NCBI RefSeq assembly: GCF_013282745.1 | Contig: NZ_CP054044.1 | Coordinates: 2,108,001 to 2,172,000 of the forward strand | Source of the DNA: Yersinia bercovieri ATCC 43970 | GTDB lineage: Bacteria; Pseudomonadota; Gammaproteobacteria; Enterobacterales; Enterobacteriaceae | Length of the DNA stretch: 64,000 nucleotides | Reading direction: 5' to 3' | Shown: positions 22,019 to 32,106 of the stretch, in pieces | Position numbering within the stretch: position 1 is the first letter of the stretch | How the letters are laid out: each line of letters starts with the position of its first letter | Notes under the pieces: generated by a model | Told to the model about the DNA's origin: nothing | Databases searched by the model: none | The model's input: the letters and a program-made list of their open reading frames with translations, nothing else | Program-made: the position numbers and the translations under genes

Positions 22019-24925
22019 TTACTGGTGAGTGACCACCACCAGGCGGATAGCATCTAAACGCCAGCCCGCTTGATTTAGACTTTCCAGTACCAATTTACGG
22101 TTATGTTCCAATGCTTCCAGCTCATCATCACGAATATTTGGGTTAACCGCTTTTAGGGCTTCCAAACGCGCCAGTTCCGCACTCAACTTATCATCAGCTT
22201 CGTGCTTAGCGGCATCAATCAACAGCTGCGCTTGCTCTGCAACTAGCGCCTCTGCCTGCTGCAACATGGTGTGAACCTCTTGCTGCACCGCATTGACCAA
22301 CTTGCTGGAGGTATGACGATTAACCGCATTCAACTGGCGGTTAAAGGTTTCAAATTCAACCTGTGCCGCCAGATTGGTGCCGTTACGATCCATCAGCATC
22401 CGCACCGGAGTCGGTGGCAAGAAACGGGTCAATTGCAGATGTTTTGGCGCTTGCGCTTCGACCACATAGACCAATTCAGCGAGCAAGGTGCCAACAGGCA
22501 ATGCTTTGTTTTTCAACAAAGAAACTGCGCAACTGCCCGTGTCGCCAGACAGGATCAGATCCAAACCATTGCGGATGATCGGATGTTCCCAACTGACAAA
22601 TTGGGCATCTTCCCGCGACAGTGCCTGTTCGCGATCAAAGGTGACAGTGCAGCCATCTTGCGGCAAACCAGGGAAGTCCGGCACCAACATGTGGTCAGAT
22701 GGTGTCAGTACGATCAGGTTATCGCTACGATCTTCTTGGTTGATCCCAACAATATCGAACAAGTTAAGGGCGAAACTGACTAAATTCACGTCATTATCTT
22801 GATCCGCAATAATCTGCGCCAGCTCCTGCCCATGTTCGCCGCCATTGGAGTGCATCTCCAATAGACGGTCACGGCCTTGTTCCAACTGAAGTTTCAGCTC
22901 TTCATGCTGCTGGCGGCAGGTGTGGATAAACTCATCCAGCCCTTCCTGCTCATTGGGGGTCGCCAGATAACCAATCAGTGTTTGATAGCCGGTATCATAG
23001 ATGGTGCGGCCGGTTGGGCAGGTGTGCTCGAAAGCATCCAAACCTTCGTGATACCAGCGTACCAGCACCGCTTGGGCGGTATTTTCCAAATAGGGCACCA
23101 TGATTTGGATTTCGCGGTTCTGGCCGATACGGTCCAGACGGCCAATACGCTGTTCCAGCAAATCTGGGTTGAACGGCAGGTCAAACATCACCAACTGGCA
23201 GGCGAACTGGAAGTTACGCCCTTCCGAACCGATTTCAGAGCAGAGTAATACCTGTGCGCCATCCTCTTCAGAGGCAAAGTAGGCGGCGGCACGGTCGCGT
23301 TCAATCAGCGATAAACCTTCATGGAACACGGCGGCGCGGATAGCTTCGCGCTCACGCAGCACTTGTTCGAGCTGCAATGCTGTGGCGGCTTGCGCGCAGA
23401 TAACCAGCACTTTTTCGCCACGATTAGCAATCAGATAGTTGAGCAGCCACTCAACCCGAGGATCGAAGTTCCACCAGGTGGCATTTTCGCCTTCAAACTC
23501 CTGATAGATTTGCTCCGGATAAAGCATATCTTTGGCGCGCGCTTCCAATGTTTTTTTGGCGCCCATGATGCCCGACACTTTAATCGCCGTTTGGTACTGA
23601 GTCGGTAACGGCAGCTTAATTTGATGCAAGACGCGATGCGGGAAGCCCTTCACCCCATTACGGGTGTTACGGAACAAGATCCGGCTGGTGCCATGTCTGT
23701 CCATCAGCATGGTCACCAACTCTTTACGGGCGGCTTCGCTATCTTCACTTTGGCTATTAGCGGCTTTCAGCAGTGGTTCAATATCTTGCTCAGCAATGAG
23801 TTCACCCAACAAATTCAGCTTATCGTCGGCTAAGCGCTCGCCACCTAGCAGCAGTGTCACGGCATCGGCAATCGGGCGATATTTCTGCTGCTCATTGATG
23901 AACTCTTCGTAGTCATGGAAGCGATCAGGATCGAGCAAACGCAAGCGAGCAAAGTGGCTCTGCTGGCCCAATTGCTCTGGTGTTGCGGTCAACAGTAAGA
24001 CGCCGGGGATATTTTCAGCCAACTGTTCAATAACCTGATATTCGCGGCTCGGCGCCTCTTCGCTCCACGCCAGATGGTGCGCTTCATCCACCACCAGTAG
24101 ATCCCAAGCGGCGTCTGCCAACTGCTCCAAACGCTGCTTATTACGGCGCACAAAATCCAGGGAGCAGATCACCATTTGTTCGGTTTCAAACGGATTGGTG
24201 CTGTCTTGCAAGGCTTCGGAGTAGCGGCTGTCATCAAATAGCGAGAAGCGCAGATTAAAGCGGCGCAGCATCTCAACTAACCACTGATGTTGCAGGCTTT
24301 CTGGTACTACAATCAGTATACGCTCAGCACGGCCTGCCAGCAGTTGCTGGTTGATAATCATCCCCGCTTCGATGGTTTTACCCAAGCCGACTTCATCGGC
24401 CAGCAATACGCGCGGTGCATGGCGCTGCCCCACTTCATAAGCGATATGTAGTTGGTGTGGGATCAGGCTGGCACGGACGCCACGCAGGCCGCTCCATGGC
24501 AAGCGGAACTGCTCACTTTGATACTTACGGGCGCGAAAACGCAGGGCAAAACGATCCATGCGGTCGATTTGACCGGCAAACAACCGATCTTGTGGTTTGC
24601 TAAAAGTTAGTTTGCTATCGAGCAGCACTTCACGCATCGAGACGCCGTTCTCGTCTGTATCCAGACGGGTGCCGATATAGGTAATCAGCCCGTTTTCGTG
24701 CGTCACCTCTTCCACTTTCAGCTGCCAGCCTTCGTGGTGAGTGATGGTGTCGCCTGGATTGAACATGACACGAGTGATAGGCGAGTCATTTCTGGCGTAA
24801 AGGCGGTTTTCACCGGTTGCGGGGAACAGTAAGGTGATCATGCGTACGTCGATGGCAACGACGGTACCCAATCCAAGTTCGCTTTCTGTATCGCTGATCC
24901 AGCGTTGACCAAGTGTAAAAGGCAT
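22019..24925 (-). CDS. rapA: RNA polymerase-associated SWI2/SNF2 ATPase RapA
   Basis: DNA translocase that binds core RNA polymerase and recycles it from stalled post-termination complexes. It has 968 residues, the standard size. An N-terminal Tudor-like region (about 1-107) precedes the SNF2 ATPase with Walker [15 protein letters not shown] (about 175-188), DEAH box [10 protein letters not shown] and [10 protein letters not shown]. Helicase lobe 2 carries [14 protein letters not shown] and the arginine-finger motif [12 protein letters not shown]. The C-terminal about 300 residues are the RapA-specific domains. It stands between polB and rluA on the minus strand, as in E. coli. Confidence 0.97.
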   Translation of the reverse strand: MPFTLGQRWISDTESELGLGTVVAIDVRMITLLFPATGENRLYARNDSPITRVMFNPGDTITHHEGWQLKVEEVTHENGLITYIGTRLDTDENGVSMREVLLDSKLTFSKPQDRLFAGQIDRMDRFALRFRARKYQSEQFRLPWSGLRGVRASLIPHQLHIAYEVGQRHAPRVLLADEVGLGKTIEAGMIINQQLLAGRAERILIVVPESLQHQWLVEMLRRFNLRFSLFDDSRYSEALQDSTNPFETEQMVICSLDFVRRNKQRLEQLADAAWDLLVVDEAHHLAWSEEAPSREYQVIEQLAENIPGVLLLTATPEQLGQQSHFARLRLLDPDRFHDYEEFINEQQKYRPIADAVTLLLGGERLADDKLNLLGELIAEQDIEPLLKAANSQSEDSEAARKELVTMLMDRHGTSRILFRNTRNGVKGFPHRVLHQIKLPLPTQYQTAIKVSGIMGAKKTLEARAKDMLYPEQIYQEFEGENATWWNFDPRVEWLLNYLIANRGEKVLVICAQAATALQLEQVLREREAIRAAVFHEGLSLIERDRAAAYFASEEDGAQVLLCSEIGSEGRNFQFACQLVMFDLPFNPDLLEQRIGRLDRIGQNREIQIMVPYLENTAQAVLVRWYHEGLDAFEHTCPTGRTIYDTGYQTLIGYLATPNEQEGLDEFIHTCRQQHEELKLQLEQGRDRLLEMHSNGGEHGQELAQIIADQDNDVNLVSFALNLFDIVGINQEDRSDNLIVLTPSDHMLVPDFPGLPQDGCTVTFDREQALSREDAQFVSWEHPIIRNGLDLILSGDTGSCAVSLLKNKALPVGTLLAELVYVVEAQAPKHLQLTRFLPPTPVRMLMDRNGTNLAAQVEFETFNRQLNAVNRHTSSKLVNAVQQEVHTMLQQAEALVAEQAQLLIDAAKHEADDKLSAELARLEALKAVNPNIRDDELEALEHNRKLVLESLNQAGWRLDAIRLVVVTHQ

Positions 24926-25062
24926 AAATTATCGGCTCGATTTTTTTGTTGGACAGTTATGAGTAGAAAAGTGTTTGTCAGTGCGTTGATGCGAATTTTG
25001 GCAAGGGCGCTATGGTAATGGAAGGCGAGCGCTGCGTCACCTGTAAAACAGCTGAATTACGA

Positions 25063-27435
25063 TTAAAATAGCCCCATTTGTCCGGTTATCAGTGTGGTGA
25101 AGTCATCATGCATGAACGGAAGTATAGCGTCAGCTACCGGTTGTAGCTGGCGGGTCAGGTAGTGATCGTAATCGATGGGGGATTGGCGGGTCTCCAGTGG
25201 CTCGGGGCCAGCAGTGGTCATGACGTAGCTTATCCAGCCACCATTTTGATATTGCAGTGGGCGGCCCTGCTTGCGGTTAAACTCATCCGCCAGACGGGCA
25301 GCTCTGGCATGTGGTGGCACATTGCGCTGATAGTCGTCGAGCCGCCGACGCAGGCGTTTGCGGTAGATCAACTGCTCATCCAGCTCACCATTGAGGGTGC
25401 GCGCCACATAATCGCGCACATAGTCCTGATAGGGCTGCTGCTGGAAAATTAGCAAGTACAACTCGCGCTGGAATTGCTGTGCCAGCGGGGTCCAATCGGT
25501 GCGAACTGTCTCCAGCCCCTTGTACACCATCTGATCGCCGGTGGGTGTTGATATCAGCCCGGCATAGCGTTTTTTGCTCCCTTGCTCCGCGCCACGGATG
25601 GTGGGCATCAAAAAGCGCCGATAGTGGGTTTCAAACTCCAGTTCCAGTGCGCAGGGCAAATTAAAGGTTTGCCGGATATGGTTTTGCCACCATTGATTGA
25701 CGTGCTGAACCAGCTCTTTGCCGATGCGCGCTGCCTGCGCTTCGCTATGGGCATTTTTCAGCCAGACAAATGTTGAGTCGGTATCGCCATAAATCACCTG
25801 ATAGCCCTGTGCTTCAATCAATTCGCGGGTTTGGCGCATGATCTCATGGCCGCGCAGGGTGATCGAGGAGGCCAATCTTGGATCGAAGAAGCGGCAACCG
25901 CTGGAGCCAAGTACGCCATAAAAAGCGTTCATAATGATCTTTAATGCTTGCGATAACGGCTTGTTTTGCTGACGTTTTGCCGCCTCTCTCCCCTGCCAGA
26001 TCTGGTTGACAATCGCCGGTAGGCAGTGTTTCTCGCGGGAGAACCAGGCCCCGCGAAAACCCGGCACCGAGTGCTCATCATCCGGCTGCTGCATACCCGC
26101 GACTAACCCGACCGGATCAATGAGAAAGGTGCGGATAATCGAGGGATAGAGGCTTTTATAGTCGAGCACCAGCACCGAGTCATACAAACCGGGCCGAGAG
26201 TCCATCACAAAGCCGCCGGGGCTGTGCTCTTCTGGTAGCTCACCTAAATTGGGGGCCACATAGCCGATACGGTGCATCCGTGGCAGATAGAGGTGGGTAA
26301 AGGCCGCCACTGAACCGCCGCTGCGATCCGCCGCCAACCCAGTGACAGTTGCGCGCTCAAGCAAGAAGCTCAGCAGCTCGGTTTTGGCAAAAATCCGCGT
26401 CACCAGCTCACAATCTTTCAGATTATAGCGGGCCAGTGCTGGCTTATCATTGGCGAAGCGATGATTGATCTCATCCATGCGTTGATAGGGGTTATCACTG
26501 GCTTTCCCCTCGCCCAGCAAGGTTTGCGAGACAGACTCCAGACTGAAGGAGGGGAAGTTCCAGGTCGCCGATTTCAGCGCCTCAATGCCATCGATAATCA
26601 GTCGCCCGGCCGCCGAGGCAAAAAAATGCCCCTGCTTAAAGCCGTGCTCGCGCCACTCCAGCAGGCTACCGCCACGGCCAAAGCGCAGCGGGATCTGATA
26701 GCGATCTGCGTGTTTTTGTAGCACGCGCAGATCAAACTGCACCAGATTCCAACCAATTATGGCATCGGGATCATACCGCTCCAGCCACTGGTTCAGCTTC
26801 TCCAGCAATAGCGGGCGGCTGGCGACATATTCCAGATTGAAATCCAGTGCGGCACTCTCGGCATCGTCGCCATTGGGCGGCCCCAGCATGTAAACCTGCC
26901 GCTGACCGCAACCTTCTAAACCAATGCAATAAAGCTCGCCGTGTTCGCTGGTTTCGATATCCAGTGACAGCAGTTTTAGCGCGGGTCGATAGTTATCCGC
27001 CGGTTTCATCTGGGTATTGAGTAGTGGGCCGTTGCCGTTCTCATCCCCGCTGAACCAGACTGGCGCGGTAATAAAGCGCTCCATCAGAAAACGTTCGGGC
27101 GGGCGAATGTCACCTTCATAAACATTCACGCCACTCTCCCTGAGCAGTTTTTCCAGGCGGATTAACTGGCGATGCTGGGTGCAATACAGCCCCAGAACTG
27201 GGCGGTGATGGAAGTCGGTTAGCTCAAGGGGGCGCAGTTGCCAACGGCGTTCATCACGCAGCAGGGTTTCAACCCGTTGCCGTTGTTCGGCCGGGATAAA
27301 GGCGACCGATGGCTGAGGCGGCAGTCTAACGTGCTGCGGCCCTTCATCGGTGGCGAGCCAGAATTCAACTTCGGTGCCTGCCTGCGTGTCACGCCAGTGG
27401 CGTGTGAGCAGGAAGCCCTGACGGGTGTGCCCCAC
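25063..27435 (-). CDS. polB: DNA polymerase II
   Basis: Family B polymerase with proofreading, used in replication restart and translesion synthesis; SOS-induced in E. coli. It has 790 residues (E. coli 783). The 3'-5' exonuclease motifs are [14 protein letters not shown] (about 153-166), WNLVQFDLR and YNLKDCELV. Polymerase motifs are [13 protein letters not shown] (about 417-429), [12 protein letters not shown] and YGDTDSTF (about 548-555). The C-terminus ITGQMGLF is the beta-clamp binding tail (Q-x-x-L-F type). Unlike E. coli, no araBADC genes lie next to it; yabI follows directly. Confidence 0.97.
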   Translation of the reverse strand: MGHTRQGFLLTRHWRDTQAGTEVEFWLATDEGPQHVRLPPQPSVAFIPAEQRQRVETLLRDERRWQLRPLELTDFHHRPVLGLYCTQHRQLIRLEKLLRESGVNVYEGDIRPPERFLMERFITAPVWFSGDENGNGPLLNTQMKPADNYRPALKLLSLDIETSEHGELYCIGLEGCGQRQVYMLGPPNGDDAESAALDFNLEYVASRPLLLEKLNQWLERYDPDAIIGWNLVQFDLRVLQKHADRYQIPLRFGRGGSLLEWREHGFKQGHFFASAAGRLIIDGIEALKSATWNFPSFSLESVSQTLLGEGKASDNPYQRMDEINHRFANDKPALARYNLKDCELVTRIFAKTELLSFLLERATVTGLAADRSGGSVAAFTHLYLPRMHRIGYVAPNLGELPEEHSPGGFVMDSRPGLYDSVLVLDYKSLYPSIIRTFLIDPVGLVAGMQQPDDEHSVPGFRGAWFSREKHCLPAIVNQIWQGREAAKRQQNKPLSQALKIIMNAFYGVLGSSGCRFFDPRLASSITLRGHEIMRQTRELIEAQGYQVIYGDTDSTFVWLKNAHSEAQAARIGKELVQHVNQWWQNHIRQTFNLPCALELEFETHYRRFLMPTIRGAEQGSKKRYAGLISTPTGDQMVYKGLETVRTDWTPLAQQFQRELYLLIFQQQPYQDYVRDYVARTLNGELDEQLIYRKRLRRRLDDYQRNVPPHARAARLADEFNRKQGRPLQYQNGGWISYVMTTAGPEPLETRQSPIDYDHYLTRQLQPVADAILPFMHDDFTTLITGQMGLF

Positions 27436-27501
27436 ACTGCTACCTTTAGTAAGAGAAACTATTTAAATTATGTACAGGCTATTTTATTTGCCATTTTGAA
27501 T

Positions 27502-27563
27502 TTGGGCAGTGCTCGAAATCCTCACGTACTCTGTGTACGCTCCGGTTTCTGCGCGCTGTCCGC
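27502..27563. repeat. Dispersed repeat family B, copy 1 (upstream of polB)
   Basis: 62 bp from TTGGGCAGTGCTCG to GCGCTGTCCGC, matching 31917-31978 at 57 of 62 positions in the same orientation. The shared core is CGAAATCCTCACGTACT followed by GTGTACGCTCCGGTTTCT. It lies 67 bases upstream of the polB start, so it would separate polB from its promoter elements or lie in its leader. Confidence 0.85.
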
Positions 27564-27611
27564 ATCCAAACTGGCTGCAACAATAACGCCTGGGGCTTAA
27601 GCTCCCTTAGT

Positions 27612-27627
27612 ATGGGTATTTATACAG
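27612..27627 (-). promoter_or_regulatory. Weak LexA-like box between polB and yabI
   Basis: ATGGGTATTTATACAG agrees with the LexA consensus CTGTATATATATACAG at 12 of 16 positions, with one perfect half-site (ACAG) and one poor one. polB is SOS-regulated in E. coli. Here the site is about 180 bp from the polB start, with repeat B in between, so it is only a candidate. Confidence 0.3.
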
Positions 27628-27727
27628 TGATTGTCTATTTCAATGATGATTCCCCATTGACTCATTTGACGGGGAGCCGGACAATCCCCCGCGCCTGAAA
27701 CAGGGTTGTTAACCAACGGACAAATTT

Positions 27728-28495
27728 ATGGAAGCCTACATATTACATTTGCTGACACAATCACTGGCTTTCGCGCTATTTGTCGTCATGTTCGTGACTT
27801 TTCTCGAATCTTTAGCGCTGGTGGGGATGCTACTGCCCGGCACTATCATGATGACCACTGTGGGGGCGCTGATTGGCAGCGGGGAGATGGATTTTTATTG
27901 GGCCTGGGCCGCAGCTACAGTCGGTTGTCTGACGGGGGATTGGCTTTCGTACTTTATTGGTCGCCGTTTCAAAGCGCCGCTGCACCGCTGGTCTTTCCTG
28001 AAAAAACATAAATCGATGCTGGCGAAAACCGAACATGCACTGCACAACCACAGCATGGCCACGGTTCTGCTGGGGCGCTTTATCGGCCCGGCACGCCCTA
28101 TCGTGCCAATGGTGGCGGGGATGCTGAATTTGCCGCCGGCAAAATTCGCGCTACCCAATGTGATTGGTTGCCTCACCTGGCCGCCGGTCTACTTCTTCCC
28201 TGGCATCCTGGCCGGTGTTGCCATTGATATCCCACCGAGCGCCAATAGCTTTATGTTTAAGTGTCTGTTAGTGGCGGTGGTGCTGCTGATTTGGTTGGCG
28301 TGCGGGTTATTATGGCGCTGGTGGCGTTTTGATAAACGTAGTCCAGATCGCCTCAGCAAGTGGCTGCCCCTTGCCCGACTGCGCTGGATGACGCTGCTGG
28401 CGATTGCACTCGCGATCGCCAGTTTTGTCTGGCTGCATATGCAGCCGATGATGCCGATTTATCGCCATCTGTTATGGAAAGTCTTGGGCGGATAA
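27728..28495 (+). CDS. yabI: DedA-family membrane protein YabI
   Basis: Inner-membrane protein of 255 residues (E. coli YabI 254). DedA proteins take part in membrane homeostasis and in recycling undecaprenyl phosphate or other phospholipids. The signature residues are an acidic E in [14 protein letters not shown] near residue 23 and the [17 protein letters not shown] motif (about 117-133). About five to six hydrophobic segments are predictable. Its end overlaps the convergent thiQ end by 24 bases, so the two 3' regions are antisense to each other. Confidence 0.93.
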   Translation: MEAYILHLLTQSLAFALFVVMFVTFLESLALVGMLLPGTIMMTTVGALIGSGEMDFYWAWAAATVGCLTGDWLSYFIGRRFKAPLHRWSFLKKHKSMLAKTEHALHNHSMATVLLGRFIGPARPIVPMVAGMLNLPPAKFALPNVIGCLTWPPVYFFPGILAGVAIDIPPSANSFMFKCLLVAVVLLIWLACGLLWRWWRFDKRSPDRLSKWLPLARLRWMTLLAIALAIASFVWLHMQPMMPIYRHLLWKVLGG

Positions 28496-29188
28496 CGGGA
28501 TGCCTAGCACGCTAGCTTCTGGCGCACTGCCGCTGACCAGTGCTTGAGTCTGGCCGTCATAGTAAATGCGGCCATCAACCACGAGTAAGGTGCGGTCGGC
28601 GATACGCGCGGCATCATCAAGATTGTGTGACACCATCAGTAGCGTCAGTTGGCGCTGGCGGCACACCTGATCGACCAATTGCAGCATTTCATTACGTAAT
28701 GCGGGGTCCAGCGCAGAAAATGGCTCATCCAACAGTAGGATTGGCTGACTGCGCACCAGACAGCGCGCGAGTGCTGCCCGCTGGCGTTGACCACCGGAGA
28801 GCTGCGCGGGCAGGCGGTCGAGGCACGACTCCAATCCCACTTGCTGGGCAATCTGGCTGAGTAACTGTTTTTGCTGTTGATTGAGTTTCAGCCCCGGATG
28901 CAGCCCCAGCCCGATGTTCTGCTCCACATTGAGGTGTGAGAACAGATTATTCTCCTGAAAGAGCATCGATACCGGCCTTTGGGCGGGTACTGTGGTGGTG
29001 TGATCCTGATTATTCAGCAACATACGGCCACTGGCCGGCGCTAAGAAACCGGCAATCAGACTCAGCAGGGTGCTTTTACCCGCGCCACTCGGGCCAAGGA
29101 TCGCCACCCGCTCACCGGGCTGAATGCGCAAATCAAAGCGCATCGGTAAGTGGTCGTACAGATAGGTTATTTTCTCAAGTTTTAGCAT
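28472..29188 (-). CDS. thiQ: Thiamine ABC transporter ATP-binding protein
   Basis: ATPase of the thiamine/TPP importer ThiBPQ, 238 residues from the start [18 protein letters not shown]; a longer frame adds MNDCRAA and is less likely. Walker A is [13 protein letters not shown] (about 33-45). The signature [15 protein letters not shown] lies near residue 130 and Walker B is [14 protein letters not shown]. The H-loop lies in [10 protein letters not shown]. It overlaps thiP by 14 bases, as is usual in this operon. Confidence 0.95.
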   Translation of the reverse strand: MLKLEKITYLYDHLPMRFDLRIQPGERVAILGPSGAGKSTLLSLIAGFLAPASGRMLLNNQDHTTTVPAQRPVSMLFQENNLFSHLNVEQNIGLGLHPGLKLNQQQKQLLSQIAQQVGLESCLDRLPAQLSGGQRQRAALARCLVRSQPILLLDEPFSALDPALRNEMLQLVDQVCRQRQLTLLMVSHNLDDAARIADRTLLVVDGRIYYDGQTQALVSGSAPEASVLGIPLSAQDFP

Positions 29189-30782
29189 GGCGGCTCGGCA
29201 GTCGTTCAATCAGAGTAAATAGCAGGAAACAGAGCAGCAGCAGCAGCAGGGCAGTCACTGCGCCATCGTTACTGCGGTAAGAGCCTATCTGCTGATAGAG
29301 ATAAAATGGCAAGGTGCGGAAGTGCTCATTACCAAATAGCGCCACCACGCCAAAATCGCCGATGGAGAGCACACTGGCAAAGGCCAGCGCTTGCGCCAAT
29401 GGGCGCTTTAGGGCGCTTAGCTCAATATGGCGCAACCGGTGCCAGCCGCGAATATCCAGCGATAAGCAGAGCGGCGTATAGCGCTCGGCCAGATCGCGCA
29501 TCGGGTTATCCAGCACTTTCAAGGCATAGGGCACCGCCATCAGCGCATTGGTCAGGATCACCAGCGCGTAAGGGGATTGTGGCAAGCCCAAGGTGTCGTT
29601 TAGCAGTAAAAAGAAGCCGGTCGCCAGCACGATACCCGGCATCGCCAGAATCACCATGCCGCTCACTTCCAGCGCTTGCCCGTAGGCCATCTGCTGACGC
29701 AGTTTCAGCTCACGGCTGCTCCACAGCAGCATCATAGTCAGGGTGACACAGAGTAATCCGGCCCCAATGGCGATGGTCAATGAGGTAAAGAAGGCTTGCC
29801 AGAGCGGGGGTTGCTGCAACACGGTGAGTATCGTTTGATTGCTGCCATCAATGACGACCGCGAGCAAAGGAGGAACCATCAATAGCAAAGCCGCACCAAT
29901 CAGCAGAGTGTCGCTGATGCACGACCAATAGCTATCTTGCGGGTTGCGCCATATCTGTCCGTGAGTGTTTCCCACCGCCAGTACCGAGTTCAGCCGCTGG
30001 CTTAGCACCACCAACCCCAAGCAGCAGCCCAGTTGGATTAGCGCCAATAGTGCGGCGCGCCCGAGATCATAATCGTAACTAAGCGCCTGATAAATCGCTA
30101 ACTCGATGGTGGTAGCTTGTGGCCCGCCGCCCAGTGACAGCACGGTGGCGAAGCTGGCAAAACAGAGCATAAAAATCAGCGCGGCAGTGGGCAGAATTTG
30201 GCGGCGCAGATAGGGCCACTCGACCCAGCGGAAATGCTGCCAGCCATTCATACCCAACTGCGCGGCCAGCTGGCGCTGCTCTACGGCGATGCTCTCCAGT
30301 GATTGCAGCAATAAGCGGGTCGCCAGCGGCATATTAAAGAAGATATGCGCCAGCAAAATGCCTTGTAAACCATAGGGCGAGAAGCGGTAATCCATCCCCA
30401 GCCAGCTAAACAGCCCCGCCAGCCAGCCCTGGCGGCCATAGACCGTCAGGATACCGAACAGGGCCACCAACACCGGCAGCACCAGTGTCATGGCGCATAA
30501 ACGTAGCATCAGTTGACGGCCTGGAAAGCGGCGGCGATAGAGGGCGCGGGCTAGAAAAATGGCGGGTGTCACCGACAGCAGCGCGGAGAGAAACGCCTGC
30601 CAGAAGGTAAAGCGGATCACATGCCACAGATAGCTGTCATGCCAGAGATTTTGCCACTCTGCCGCGGGTGCATGTCGCCAAATAGCGGTGAACGCCAATA
30701 AGGCGACACCGACTATCAGCGCGGCGGCAAGCAGCCCCGGCCACAACCATGGCGGGATTAGCGGCTGACGGCGGATTGCCAT
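29175..30782 (-). CDS. thiP: Thiamine ABC transporter permease
   Basis: Fused double-length permease of 535 residues with about twelve membrane segments in two homologous halves. Each half has an EAA-like coupling loop to ThiQ: one around [20 protein letters not shown] and one around [18 protein letters not shown]. The start at 30782 gives [16 protein letters not shown], matching E. coli; a start 12 bases upstream is possible. It begins 25 bases inside thiB. Confidence 0.95.
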   Translation of the reverse strand: MAIRRQPLIPPWLWPGLLAAALIVGVALLAFTAIWRHAPAAEWQNLWHDSYLWHVIRFTFWQAFLSALLSVTPAIFLARALYRRRFPGRQLMLRLCAMTLVLPVLVALFGILTVYGRQGWLAGLFSWLGMDYRFSPYGLQGILLAHIFFNMPLATRLLLQSLESIAVEQRQLAAQLGMNGWQHFRWVEWPYLRRQILPTAALIFMLCFASFATVLSLGGGPQATTIELAIYQALSYDYDLGRAALLALIQLGCCLGLVVLSQRLNSVLAVGNTHGQIWRNPQDSYWSCISDTLLIGAALLLMVPPLLAVVIDGSNQTILTVLQQPPLWQAFFTSLTIAIGAGLLCVTLTMMLLWSSRELKLRQQMAYGQALEVSGMVILAMPGIVLATGFFLLLNDTLGLPQSPYALVILTNALMAVPYALKVLDNPMRDLAERYTPLCLSLDIRGWHRLRHIELSALKRPLAQALAFASVLSIGDFGVVALFGNEHFRTLPFYLYQQIGSYRSNDGAVTALLLLLLCFLLFTLIERLPSRHAKT

Positions 30783-31747
30783 GCCTGAATCCATTTACCA
30801 CGGTTATCGGCTACCTCTTTGGCATCAAACTGCAATGCTTTTTGCGGCACAGTTAGCGTTTCAAACCCTGCCGGAAGATCCATTTTGATCACCGGATACA
30901 TCCAGTTGCCGGTGGGAATATGGTTTTGGAAGGCGGGGGTGACGATAAATTTCATAAAGCGCTGTGCCAGCTCCGGCTGTTTGCTGGACGCCACTTGACC
31001 CGCGACTTCCACCTGCAGGTAGTGGCCTTCGCTGAAATCGGCGGCGGCGTAGTTGCTTTTCTGCTCTTCAATCAGATGGTAAGCCGGCGAAGTGGTGTAG
31101 CTCAGCACCAGATCCCCTTCCCCTTTCAGGAACAGACCGTAAGCTTCGCTCCAGCCTTTGGTGACCGTGACGGTTTTTTTCGCCAGCTCTTGCCACGCCT
31201 GCGGGGCTTTATCGCCATACACTTTTTGCATCCACAGCATTAAGCCAAGGCCCGGTGTACTGGTGCGGGGATCTTGGTAGATAACCTTCCACGGCGCTTT
31301 GCTGCTGACCAACTCTTGCAGGCTCTTCGGTGGGTTTTTCAGTTTGTTTTTGTCATACACAAAGGCAAAGTAGCCGTAGTCGTAAGGGACAAAGATTCTG
31401 TTTTGCCACGGCTCAGGCAGTGTCAGTGTGCTGGTATCCACCTGACTTGGCGCGAATAAGCCGGTTTGCTCCGCCGCCTGTACCAGATTGTTATCTAAGC
31501 CTAAAATAACATCGGCCTGGCTGTTTTTACCCTCCATCCGCAGACGATTCAGCAGTGAAACACCATCTTCCAGCGCCACAAATTTAAGCTGACAATCACA
31601 TTCGGCTTCAAAGGCTTTTTTAATCGCCGGCCCTGGCCCCCAGTCGGCAGCAAAGGAGTCATAGGTGTAAACCGTCAGGGTGGGTTTATCGGCAGCAACA
31701 GCGGCAGCAGACAGCAAAAACAAGCAGGGAATTATACGTTTAAACAC
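30758..31747 (-). CDS. thiB: Thiamine-binding periplasmic protein
   Basis: Solute-binding protein of the ThiBPQ importer for thiamine, TMP and TPP; 329 residues. The start is a GTG at 31747 (read MFKRIIPCLFLLSAAAVAAD) with the SD AAGGAG 7 bases upstream. The upstream ATG at 31810 would spoil the signal peptide. Cleavage is likely after AVA. Conserved blocks are LTVYTYDSFAADWGPGP at the mature N-terminus, SLLNRLRMEGKN, YQDPRTSTPGLGLMLWMQ and VLSYTTSPAYHLIE. A TPP riboswitch lies 90 bases upstream, so the operon is repressed when TPP is plentiful. Confidence 0.96.
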   Translation of the reverse strand: MFKRIIPCLFLLSAAAVAADKPTLTVYTYDSFAADWGPGPAIKKAFEAECDCQLKFVALEDGVSLLNRLRMEGKNSQADVILGLDNNLVQAAEQTGLFAPSQVDTSTLTLPEPWQNRIFVPYDYGYFAFVYDKNKLKNPPKSLQELVSSKAPWKVIYQDPRTSTPGLGLMLWMQKVYGDKAPQAWQELAKKTVTVTKGWSEAYGLFLKGEGDLVLSYTTSPAYHLIEEQKSNYAAADFSEGHYLQVEVAGQVASSKQPELAQRFMKFIVTPAFQNHIPTGNWMYPVIKMDLPAGFETLTVPQKALQFDAKEVADNRGKWIQAWQSAVSR

Positions 31748-31836
31748 TTTGCACTCCTTAAGAATAAAGGTGGCAAAGGTATCTGAGGCGGTCAATAACG
31801 TCGCTATCATGATGATAAAACGTTATTTTTCTCAAA

Positions 31837-32068
31837 TCCCTCCGCCGGTATTAACCGGATCAGGTTCGACGGGTTTGCTCTCAGCAAAAACGTGCTGCGC
31901 CATGGTTGATACAGCGTTGGGCAGTACTCGAAATCCTCACGTACTACGTGTACGCTCCGGTTTCTCCGTGCTGTCCGCCACTGTCTGAACCCGGCTCGCT
32001 GTGTTTTTAACATTTGCGGCACCGGATTGAACTTGGCTAGCGATGTTCTTGCACCCCGTTGAGACGGC
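31837..32068 (-). ncRNA. TPP riboswitch of thiBPQ with a long insertion in P3
   Basis: On the minus strand all conserved thi-box elements appear in order. GGGGTGC is at 32057-32051. The P3 outer stem GCAAGAAC / GTTTTTGC pairs 32052-32045 with 31891-31884. CTGAGA is at 31884-31879, then ACCC. ACCTGAT-CCGGTTAATACCGG with GCGGAGGGA ends near 31837. Normal switches are about 100 nt; this one spans about 232 because 153 nt (31892-32044), including repeat B copy 2, occupy the P3 tip. The P3 end is naturally variable and away from the ligand pockets, so binding is probably kept. It controls thiB 90 bases downstream. Confidence 0.88.
31917..31978. repeat. Dispersed repeat family B, copy 2 (inside the TPP riboswitch P3 arm)
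   Basis: 62 bp, 57 identical to 27502-27563 and in the same orientation. It contains the near-palindrome CGTACTACGTGTACG. It sits in the middle of the 153-nt P3 insertion of the riboswitch. Confidence 0.85.
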
Positions 32069-32106
32069 GCTATTGTAGTGATTAATTCGGGCGGGTGAAA
32101 GGGCGT

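Noticed and set aside
22271-22783. 170-codon plus-strand frame inside rapA
   Set aside because: Antisense to a conserved gene; composition reflects the complementary strand of rapA.
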